A stretch of DNA of 33,555 nt from Candidatus Omnitrophota bacterium (lineage in GTDB: Bacteria > Hinthialibacterota > Hinthialibacteria > Hinthialibacterales > Hinthialibacteraceae). Made by a program: the position numbers and the translations under genes. Below are positions 22,304-29,116 of the stretch, piece after piece. How positions within the stretch are numbered: the first letter of the stretch is position 1; the number at the start of each line of letters is the position of its first letter. The notes under the pieces are model-generated. The model did no database searches and was not told the DNA's origin. It saw only the letters and a program-made list of their open reading frames with translations. The DNA lies in assembly GCA_040755155.1 (NCBI GenBank), contig JBFMBP010000068.1, positions 1 to 33,555 of the forward strand, given 5' to 3'.

Positions 22304-23092
22304 TTATTTCGCTTTTGCATCTCCCGCTTGGCGGCGGACATGCTTTTCCACTCTTTCTCTCATCTGGCGATCATATCGCAAAACGACTGCCCACGGCTCC
22401 ACATCTGGAGAAGGATCTTTTAAAAACTCGGTCAAAATATCGCGCATCAGTCCGGTAAAATCATCTTCCACAACCATGGCTGCGCTAACTCCCTTCTTCT
22501 CGTCAATTCGTCGCAACGTCGCAATAGCCTCTAGGCGCAAATCGAGACCTAATTCCTTATTATAAATAATGTGCTCCAAAGCGGGGATAGCTTTTTCGCT
22601 GCATTGAATCGCCAAATACATGACGGGAAAATCTCTTATTGTTGTTTTTCTATTAAATAATCCATCGCCAGTAATAAGTGAAGAACCCAAGGATGAAAAA
22701 TCAAAGCGATCCGCTAATATATAAATTGGAGTTACGCATTGTATATCGGCAGCAGCGTAACAGATGGACGCAACATTCAATAATTTTTTAAAATTTAAGT
22801 TATACCAATTGGTTTGATATTTAATTAGTTTATGATTTTCAAGTTGAGGCTCCAGTAAATCCGAAATCAGTTTATTTTTCCCCGATTCATCCAGCGCGCC
22901 ACCCAAACGTTTATTGATTTCTTCTTTATAATAAGCGGTTTGTTCCTCGATATATTTCTCACGGATAAAAGGTTTTACTTCCTTAGCTTGCGATAACATC
23001 TCTTGATAAGCCTTTTCATCCGCAAAGGATATTTTCAAAAAAATTGACGCAGCAAGAAAAAGGAATAGGTTAATGAAATATAATTTTTTCAT
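22304..23092 (-). CDS. Secreted protein of unknown function, HEAT-like C-terminal half
   Basis: A 262-residue exported protein. Residues 1-24 are a signal peptide with core FINLFLFLAASIFLKI and cleavage after SFA. The next part is lysine- and glutamate-rich helix. The second half resembles a HEAT/armadillo repeat: IPALEHIIYNKELGLDLRLE, then AIATLRRIDEKKG. The two cysteines in ICYAAADIQC could form a disulphide. No catalytic motif or named family is recognised. It is AT-richer than the glycan genes around it. It starts 25 bases after the end of the interrupted secreted gene and probably shares its transcript. Confidence 0.75.
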   Translation of the reverse strand: MKKLYFINLFLFLAASIFLKISFADEKAYQEMLSQAKEVKPFIREKYIEEQTAYYKEEINKRLGGALDESGKNKLISDLLEPQLENHKLIKYQTNWYNLNFKKLLNVASICYAAADIQCVTPIYILADRFDFSSLGSSLITGDGLFNRKTTIRDFPVMYLAIQCSEKAIPALEHIIYNKELGLDLRLEAIATLRRIDEKKGVSAAMVVEDDFTGLMRDILTEFLKDPSPDVEPWAVVLRYDRQMRERVEKHVRRQAGDAKAK

Positions 23093-23117
23093 CGTAATTC
23101 TCCTGATTATATGTTAT

Positions 23118-23918
23118 TTATGTGTATTTATATTGCCAATTAGCAATATTCAATTCTTGTTCATTCCATGCAGCGTTGGCTTGAATATATGAGCTGACAT
23201 GTTCAATCCAACTTGATGGATTCATTCGCGCTTCAATTTGTAGTTTATAACCATATGTCTTTAGAAGTTCGCCTGTACTATTTCGGTAAATATTAATACA
23301 AAAATTCACCCTTCTTTTAACCCTTGTTATATATTTATCGATACCATTAACGTTGATTGGTAAACAAAAAGCAATCGCTTTTATCCTTGGTGGATCAAGA
23401 TTTATGGATTCACCATTTTCAATACCATAAAAAAAGGGCGCATCATCGTCATTTTCCCATACAAATGGTTCATAATTTGTATAACCAGGATCATAGAAGA
23501 CCGTCCCATCATCAAACCAGGATTTAATTGATCTTGATACGACTTCTCGATGTATAGAAAGATCAGAAGAAGGGATAACATTGTTCAAATCTTTTGTATG
23601 AATCTGTACCCAAATGCATGGGCTATTTAGATAAAAACTATAAGGATAGCATTCGCTATCTTCCATATAACCCACTCCCAATACGGCGGGAACGGGAGGC
23701 GATGTATTATTGTTGATATCGGTGAAAAGATCTCGAACGAAAGGGATGTGAGGATCGTCCGTCGTATTGGATAGAATATTGGAGGCGGCAGGAATCGATG
23801 TGGCGCTTTTAATTTCGATAGAAATATTATATAATTGCTACGCTATTACCGTTAAAACAAAAAATAAAAGAGTTAATGAAATGAAATTTGAATTAATTAT
23901 AGGGATCGATTTTTTCAT
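23118..23918 (-). pseudogene. Secreted protein gene with in-frame TAG at the end of its signal peptide
   Basis: The frame from ATG 23918 to the stop at 23118 is open over 266 codons except for one TAG at 23840-23838 (codon 27). The start is convincing: AAGAGGT lies 5 bases upstream, and the first 26 codons encode a textbook signal peptide (MKK, then a core LTLLFFVLTVIA). Downstream of the TAG the same frame continues with normal composition (QLYNISIEIKSA...), through a TTG at 23681 and on to the natural end. The longest stop-free piece is 187 codons (23118-23681). I recognise no family. It may be a recent pseudogene, a sequencing error or a read-through gene. A promoter lies at 24007-24034. 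Confidence 0.7.
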
Positions 23919-24227
23919 TGATGACCTCTTTTAAATAGAATAGGATTATTTATTAAATTGGCTTATTATGATAAATTGCAATCAAAATTGCCGCCTTTGA
24001 AAGCATATAATAAATGCGATTTTCGAGAAGTCAATATCATTTATTAAACTTTTTGATATTTTTTCAATATTCGCTTTTCTTTATCTTCTTATTTCTATCT
24101 CTTGATTTTTAATTTATGAATCGTAGAAAGGAGCGCGTCGTGTATTCATCGATATTTCTTTAAAAGTATAATAGAGGAGTTATAGGGGGATGGCAAGGAA
24201 AAGGTTATTTTTCCGCCCTTTTTTATA
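23919..24227. other. AT-rich intergenic region
   Basis: This 309-base gap contains the ribosome site (23924-23930) and promoter (24007-24034) of the interrupted secreted gene. The rest is very AT-rich and holds no convincing gene. A small ggaaaa/ttttcc stem near 24196-24213 may contribute to termination of the acyltransferase transcript. Confidence 0.4.
24007..24034 (-). promoter_or_regulatory. Promoter for the AT-rich secreted gene pair
   Basis: Minus-strand TTGACT (24034-24029) and TATTAT (24012-24007) are 16 bp apart, about 90 bases before ATG 23918. Confidence 0.45.
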
Positions 24228-24752
24228 TCACTCCTCAACTCGCCGCAACACTTTCGCGGGAACGCCCGCCGCGATGCTTTTCGGCGGGATGTTTTTATTG
24301 ACCACCGATCCCGCGCCGACGATCGATTTTTCTCCGATGTGGATTCCCGGCAGCAGCGTAACATGCGCGCCGATCCAGACGTCGTCTTCGATGATGACGG
24401 GTTCCGAGCGGATTAGTTTACTTTGAACGCTGGCGTATTCTTTGAGCAGCGAGTTGTTCGGCTCCGAGACGCAGATCACCGTAACGTTGGGCGCGATGGC
24501 GACGCGCTCACCGATCTTGAGCAGCGGTTCGTAATTGTCCGAAACGATGAAATTCTGATTGATGACCGTCCCCTCGCCGATTTCCACGTTCGTCATTTCG
24601 TAAAAAATCTTGCGCGTCCGGTTGTCGGGATGATGGATGCCCAGCCAGCGCAGCAATTTTCTCGGCAGCGGCTGGCATAGCTCGACGATTTGCTCGCGGC
24701 TGTATTCTTCGTAATCGAACATTATGGACGAGATCAGTTCATGGCGTTTCAT
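24228..24752 (-). CDS. Hexapeptide-repeat (left-handed beta-helix) acyltransferase, NodL/WbbJ-like
   Basis: A 174-residue O-acetyltransferase-type protein; such enzymes form trimers and move acetyl from acetyl-CoA to a sugar hydroxyl. Hexapeptide coils run from about residue 54 (VEIGEGTVINQNFIVSD) to the end, with the conserved block DDVWIGAHVTLLPGIHIG and VVNKNIPPKSIAAGVPAKVL. At the position where maltose/NodL enzymes carry the catalytic histidine (T-x-x-H-P), this protein reads VSEPNNS, so that histidine seems replaced. I believe a polysaccharide-cluster subfamily has a similar S-x-P-N-N motif. ATG 24752 was chosen: a longer frame from 24803 would add 17 residues encoded by the repeat at 24758-24888. 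Last gene of the minus-strand glycan cluster. Confidence 0.88.
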   Translation of the reverse strand: MKRHELISSIMFDYEEYSREQIVELCQPLPRKLLRWLGIHHPDNRTRKIFYEMTNVEIGEGTVINQNFIVSDNYEPLLKIGERVAIAPNVTVICVSEPNNSLLKEYASVQSKLIRSEPVIIEDDVWIGAHVTLLPGIHIGEKSIVGAGSVVNKNIPPKSIAAGVPAKVLRRVEE

Positions 24753-24757
24753 GGTTA

Positions 24758-24888
24758 ATACCAACCTGCCTTGAGATTGTTGTTTTAAAAATTCCTCTCC
24801 CAAGATTGGGAGAGGTTAGGTGAGGGTTGATAGTATTAAGCTAATACTCCCTCACCCTAGCCCTCTCCCAAAGGGCGAGGGAATTTTT
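24758..24888. repeat. About 130-bp dispersed double-hairpin element (copy B, inverted)
   Basis: It begins ataccaacctgccttgagat and contains cctctcccaagattgggagagg. It ends with ccctctcccaaagggcgaggg and gaattttt. It matches the reverse complement of 19376-19504 along its length with scattered differences. It fills the whole gap between the acyltransferase start and the upstream gene, and includes two bases of that gene's stop codon. Confidence 0.75.
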
Positions 24889-25981
24889 AAATCGCATTAT
24901 TATTGGAACTTGGCATAAGCATCCTGAAGGGCATTACGTAAAAATAGGGAAATTCGCGCAGCAGCGTTTCTTTGGATAGGCGTCTCAACGATTCGTCGTA
25001 AATCCGGACGTAATAATAATATGGAATATCCTCCGTCCCCCAGCGTTTTTTGAAATGATAGACTCCATCCTGCGTCAACCAGGTTCCGCCCCAATTCCAA
25101 TGATGCAGCCCGCGCCGCATGGCTTCCAGCATGGCTTCGAAAATCAATAAACTCATCGGCTGCAGGACGCGATGTTCCGCCGAGCTGGCGGGCGTATAGT
25201 ACTCCGCTGTGCGGTTGTAAAAAAAAACGAGCAGCGACGCGATGGTCTCTCCATCCTTCTCTGCGATGTAAATTCGATAGTCCTGATCGTAAGCGAACGC
25301 CTCGCGGATCGCGGCGAACGCCTCCCACGGCTTAGCCAATCCGCCGATGGCTTCCATGTTGGTTTTATGCAGCCGATATAGATTTTCCATCGCCGCCAGC
25401 TCGCCGCTATGCCGGATGGAAAGGCCGCTTTTCATGGCTTTGCGGATGCAGTTGCGCGTTTTTTGGTGAACTTGCTCCATAACCGCCTGCTCCCGTTCTT
25501 CTTCTCCGGCGATATTTCTGGGCAGCGGCGTAATCTGGCCGATGCGCTCGTCGATGGCGTCGCAAAAATATTCCTCGCGATAAAGGCCGCGCAAGGGATC
25601 GAGGGGATTGGAGATCAGCGTAGACGCCGCTGTTTTTTCCTGCAGCGCCAACTCGTCGAAGGCGCGCAGCAGTTCGAGAACGGTGGCTTTCGCATCGGGA
25701 TAGCGCGGCGAAACTAGAACGCCGCCGTTGCTGCCGTAAAAGGGAAGCGAATTCAATACAATTCCTGACGGCGATGGAGGCGACAGAAAAGCAGGCAGGG
25801 CGCCGATCATCCGCCCCGCTTCCCAAGCCGTCAGATAGGCGGCGCGGCTTTGGGGCAGCAGCGTTTGCAGGAAGCGGCGATAAGGCAGGGATGCGTAGAA
25901 TAAGACGCTATCCAAGGATCGCGCCAATTCCTCGTACTCGGATTCCCCATCCGGCGTTAAGAGATCGATTCGAATCGTCAT
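24887..25981 (-). CDS. GNAT/FemAB-like acyltransferase (BioF2-like domain)
   Basis: A 364-residue cytoplasmic protein of the FemAB/CelD-like group of double-GNAT folds. The N-terminal half has LDSVLFYASLPYRRFLQTLLP and LPFYGSNGGVLVSPRYPD, the usual aromatic-glycine patch. The C-terminal half carries the typical K-x-R-N-x-I-R-K run (HQKTRNCIRKAMKSG), YRIYIAEKDGETIASLLVFF, and HWNWGGTWLTQDGVYHFKKR. This is the W-G-G ... F-K-x-x-x-G signature. Relatives transfer amino acids or acyl groups onto peptidoglycan, lipids or polysaccharide sugars. It follows the glycosyltransferase-TPR gene after only three bases, so they are co-translated. The exact donor is unknown. Its last codons abut repeat copy B. 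Confidence 0.82.
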   Translation of the reverse strand: MTIRIDLLTPDGESEYEELARSLDSVLFYASLPYRRFLQTLLPQSRAAYLTAWEAGRMIGALPAFLSPPSPSGIVLNSLPFYGSNGGVLVSPRYPDAKATVLELLRAFDELALQEKTAASTLISNPLDPLRGLYREEYFCDAIDERIGQITPLPRNIAGEEEREQAVMEQVHQKTRNCIRKAMKSGLSIRHSGELAAMENLYRLHKTNMEAIGGLAKPWEAFAAIREAFAYDQDYRIYIAEKDGETIASLLVFFYNRTAEYYTPASSAEHRVLQPMSLLIFEAMLEAMRRGLHHWNWGGTWLTQDGVYHFKKRWGTEDIPYYYYVRIYDESLRRLSKETLLREFPYFYVMPFRMLMPSSNNNAI

Positions 25982-25984
25982 GCC

Positions 25985-27709
25985 CTAGGCTTTCGTTTCT
26001 TTGGCGGTTTGCATCCGTTGAAAGATATCTTCCGCCTTCGCCGTTTTGCCTTGATGCAGATATAGAATTCTTAATTGAGTCAATGTTTGCAGGTTCGCCG
26101 CGTCGATTTGCAGAATCTCCTCATACGCCGCTTCCGCCCGTTCGTATTCGTCGATGTTATGATAAATCTGCCCCGTCAGGAATCGATATTGCAGATTGGA
26201 CGGATTGCATTCCGCGAGGATTTCCAAGATCGTCAGCGCATCGTGATAGCGTTCTTCCTTAACGCGCTGCTGCGCCAGGTTCAGCAAGGACGGAAGCGAT
26301 TCCTGGCGCAGTTCCAGGCAGCGGCGCAGCCAAGGCTTCGCTTTCCAATAGCGGAAGCCGTTGAGATGGTATAAGGCCAACTTGCGAATCCCCTCGAAAT
26401 AATCGGGCTGCAGTTCGACGCATTTTTCCAGAAATGGGACGGCTTGCCGCATGTTATCCATCGACTCGTAGAAGCGAGCTAGTGCCAGATTCTTGTCGAA
26501 ATCGTTCACCCGCCGCTTTAGAATCATTTCTTCATACGTGGGATGTTCCGGCAGCGGCGTCGGCCAGAACGGTTGAATGTTTTGCTCTTTGTTATCCGTA
26601 TAAAAGGCGGGATTGGGGATTTGAACGATAGGCCGGTCGTGGAGCAATAGATCGTAAACGTCGAGCAGGTCTTTGCCGATTTTAATGTGATCGTGATATT
26701 CCTCGGCGAATTCCTGTTCCTGCTCGCCAATGCGTTTTCTTCGCTCTGGATTCTCGATTAAGGAAACCAGTACGTCAAATAATGTGTAAGGATCGGCGTG
26801 AACCAGCGGTGGATTCAATCCCAAATGCGATTGCAAATAGGGATCGATGCGGCAGACCACCGGCTTGCCCGCCGCCATCATTTCGCAGGCGAACGTGGAG
26901 TACCAACCGGAAAGTATCTGCTCCACCACGATATCCGCCTTGGCGTAATATTCATGAACTTTGGAAGGAAGGACGCCTTGAATGAGGATCGATTCCACGG
27001 GATAGCCCCGCTGCTGCAAGCGATCCAAAACCGGCAGAATGAAATCGGAGCCTTTCGTCTGCCAAAGAGTGGGCGCATGAAGAATGTAAACCTTATTGGG
27101 ATCTTTATTGCTGAGATCGACGGACTGGATTTTCTCTTTCCATTGCTTGATGTCCACCGGATTGACCCAGCTGCGGTTCGTGCGCGGCATGAGCGCCAAT
27201 CGGGGAACGTGATCGATGCGGCCTGATCCCGTGATGAAGGCATGGACGTAACGATCGATGAACGCCATGCGCTGATGCTGCGACGGCGTCATCATCGGCG
27301 GCATAACGGGCTGTTTGCCGTGATAGACGCGGCGGAAATGGTCGAAGAGGCTGCATCCCGGCTCGCGGTTTTGGCTGTCGCCGCCGCACAGTTGCATAAC
27401 GATGACCTTGCCCGCCCGCCGCAGCATTTCCAGATCGGCATGATCGGCGAAAAAAGTCGTGTTGTAATAGAAATGATAAACGTCGTAGGCGAAGAGATGC
27501 TCGTTGACGAATTGTTGCAGCAGTTTATTGCGGTTCTCTTCCCGCTTTACGCCCTTGCCGGGATTGCGGTTGAAGAGACGGATATCACCGTCCTTTTGCG
27601 GACCGACGACGACCTCGGCGGTAATAGCTTCATGGCCGAAAAGTCGCTGCGCCTCGGCGTGCGTTCTCATCAGCGAAGCTACTTCCGTCGGTCCATGCAA
27701 AATCTTCAT
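25985..27709 (-). CDS. GT4-type glycosyltransferase with C-terminal TPR domain
   Basis: A 574-residue fusion. Residues 1 to about 365 are a GT-B transferase. The N-terminal half starts MKILHGPTEVASLMRTHAEA. The donor half has YILHAPTLWQTKGSDFILPVL and WYSTFACEMMAAGKPVVCRI, where the usual EX7E is degenerate (only E-M-M-A-A-G-K-P is clear). Residues about 400-570 are four to five TPRs: NLALARFYESMDNMRQAVPF, LEKCVELQPDYFEG, YRFLTGQIYHNIDEYERAEA and AYEEILQIDAANLQTLTQL. TPRs on a glycosyltransferase suggest a protein acceptor, as in O-GlcNAc or flagellin glycosylation; this is inference. An AAAGG site precedes ATG 27709. It has lost direct contact with the methyltransferase upstream because of a 346-bp repeat-filled gap. 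Confidence 0.87.
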   Translation of the reverse strand: MKILHGPTEVASLMRTHAEAQRLFGHEAITAEVVVGPQKDGDIRLFNRNPGKGVKREENRNKLLQQFVNEHLFAYDVYHFYYNTTFFADHADLEMLRRAGKVIVMQLCGGDSQNREPGCSLFDHFRRVYHGKQPVMPPMMTPSQHQRMAFIDRYVHAFITGSGRIDHVPRLALMPRTNRSWVNPVDIKQWKEKIQSVDLSNKDPNKVYILHAPTLWQTKGSDFILPVLDRLQQRGYPVESILIQGVLPSKVHEYYAKADIVVEQILSGWYSTFACEMMAAGKPVVCRIDPYLQSHLGLNPPLVHADPYTLFDVLVSLIENPERRKRIGEQEQEFAEEYHDHIKIGKDLLDVYDLLLHDRPIVQIPNPAFYTDNKEQNIQPFWPTPLPEHPTYEEMILKRRVNDFDKNLALARFYESMDNMRQAVPFLEKCVELQPDYFEGIRKLALYHLNGFRYWKAKPWLRRCLELRQESLPSLLNLAQQRVKEERYHDALTILEILAECNPSNLQYRFLTGQIYHNIDEYERAEAAYEEILQIDAANLQTLTQLRILYLHQGKTAKAEDIFQRMQTAKETKA

Positions 27710-27750
27710 CGGACGCCTTTCCGCTTATGTGGTTCTCTATCGCGATTTAT

Positions 27751-27774
27751 CAAAGGCAATAAACTTTGCCCTTG
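27751..27774. repeat. CAAGGGCA-family hairpin (copy 2)
   Basis: caaaggcaa and ttgcccttg pair with one G-T mismatch. The following sequence (ccgcccggccgttaatga) resembles the downstream flank of copy 1 at 3014-3039 (ccaccccgccattcatca). Confidence 0.5.
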
Positions 27775-27825
27775 CCGCCCGGCCGTTAATGAGAGGCGCG
27801 GCGACTTCATTATTTGTCGCGTTTT

Positions 27826-27996
27826 TGAATCACGAAAACTCGAAATAGCTCGAATTCCACGAAATTTTTGAATCACGAATATCGCGGATTCTTTTAGATT
27901 TCACGGAAAAATCTTTCGCACAGGGCGATTCCTTGCGTCAACCGTTTTTTTTCTTTTTTCGTGTTTTCCTTTTTCATTTCGCGTCTTCGTGATTCA
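27826..27996. repeat. 171-bp element with terminal inverted repeats (copy 2, inverted)
   Basis: The left end tgaatcacgaaaactcga and the right end cgcgtcttcgtgattca are imperfect inverted copies. An extra internal ttgaatcacgaa lies near 27869. Read in reverse it aligns with the element at 10636-10812, including the shared run aatccgcgat and an ATTTCGTG-GAATTCGA type segment. Non-coding. Confidence 0.6.
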
Positions 27997-28055
27997 ATAC
28001 GACGCGAGGAATAGACCTCTTCCGCTTTTTATCGAGCATAATATGAGTAATCGAT

Positions 28056-29105
28056 TTATTCTCTTTCCAAAATTCCCCTTACGGTAAAACCACTCTCCTC
28101 GGCGCGGAAATGTTGGATGGCGAGACCGGCCTCCGCGCACCAGCGGCGGATTTCTTCTTCCGTATGCCGATGGGCGTAGCGAGGATGATACCAATCGAAG
28201 TTGACATGATGGTTCTCGTCGAAGGAGAGATTCTCGTTCCAAAACAACTTGGCGAAATGCCAATAGATAAATCGCTGAACGTCGTATTTCCCTGCGCGAA
28301 TACCCAAATCGGGTATATCTTCCTCGACGGCGATTTCCGCCTTGAGTTTCGCCAGCGTCTCTCCCAATTTCGTCAGCGGCTTCAATCGCTCCCAGGCTTC
28401 AGGCGGCGGCAAGCCGGATACGATCTCCCGCACGTAATCGTCGGTGAATTCACGTATAGGCGATTTCTTGCGGTAAACGTAAAAAAGAAATTGGCCGCCC
28501 GGCTTCAAAAATTGGATAAGCGATTGAAGAGCGGCTTCCGTCGAGGGCGTATGATGAAGCGTCCCCAGCGCGTAGATCATTTCGAACGATCGTTCTCGGA
28601 AGGGCGGTTTCATCATATCGCCTTGGACGAAATGCGCGTTAGGAATATTGGTTAATCGCTCTTTGGCTACGTCGATGCAGCCGGAAATTTCCAGGCCGTA
28701 CCACCGCGTCCGATTCTCTGGCCTCAGCCATAGGGAAGAAGATGTTCCACTGCCGCAGCCGGCGTCCAAAATCGATTGCGGCTGGGAAAAATAGGAAAGC
28801 ATCTCCGCCTCGTCGCGAAAGCCGCAGCGCTGCAAAAACCAATGAATGCGGAATTCGTTGAAAGATGCCGACTCGTATGTCTCCCGCCGTCCCCATTTGT
28901 AGCCGAAACTCTGTGAGGTCTGCAATTGATTTTCGTCATTCGTCGCCGCGAGGCGCGGAATGCCGTTAGTAATGGGATAGGTATGTCCTGCGCCGTCGTC
29001 CAATACCCCGCTGACGATTTCGTCCCCCACCATTTCCGCGTTGCTCAGCCGCAGAGGAGCGCGGGAGATGGGATCGGCGAGCAATTCCAGCAATTCTCTC
29101 TTCAT
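28056..29105 (-). CDS. Class I SAM-dependent methyltransferase with N-terminal Trm112-like segment
   Basis: A 349-residue cytoplasmic methyltransferase. Residues 1-55 resemble a Trm112-type leader (LLADPISRAPLRL, then GHTYPITNGIPRL) that has lost zinc cysteines. The SAM-binding motif I is ILDAGCGSG (112-120). The acidic motif II residue lies in WYGLEISG. Motif post-II is HFVQGDMMKPPF, and motif IV is FEMIYALGTLHHTPS. C-terminal about 100 residues form an aromatic-rich cap. Similar proteins sit in capsule and O-antigen clusters, where they methylate sugars or lipid-linked intermediates. It starts 11 bases after the end of the methyltransferase-TPR-glycosyltransferase gene, so it belongs to that operon. 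The acceptor is unknown. Confidence 0.88.
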   Translation of the reverse strand: MKRELLELLADPISRAPLRLSNAEMVGDEIVSGVLDDGAGHTYPITNGIPRLAATNDENQLQTSQSFGYKWGRRETYESASFNEFRIHWFLQRCGFRDEAEMLSYFSQPQSILDAGCGSGTSSSLWLRPENRTRWYGLEISGCIDVAKERLTNIPNAHFVQGDMMKPPFRERSFEMIYALGTLHHTPSTEAALQSLIQFLKPGGQFLFYVYRKKSPIREFTDDYVREIVSGLPPPEAWERLKPLTKLGETLAKLKAEIAVEEDIPDLGIRAGKYDVQRFIYWHFAKLFWNENLSFDENHHVNFDWYHPRYAHRHTEEEIRRWCAEAGLAIQHFRAEESGFTVRGILERE

Positions 29106-29116
29106 GGTTTTTCCCG

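Larger units (their letters stand above)
27710..28055. other. Intergenic gap in the glycan cluster, filled with repeats
   Basis: The gap carries hairpin copy 2 of the CAAGGGCA family (27751-27774) and TIR element copy 2 (27826-27996). About 100 remaining bases hold no gene. It interrupts an otherwise tightly packed gene cluster and may have been opened by insertion of these elements. Confidence 0.55.

Noticed and set aside
24753-24803. 17-residue extension of the hexapeptide acyltransferase
   Set aside because: Encoded by the dispersed repeat at 24758-24888, and absent from the usual family N-terminus.
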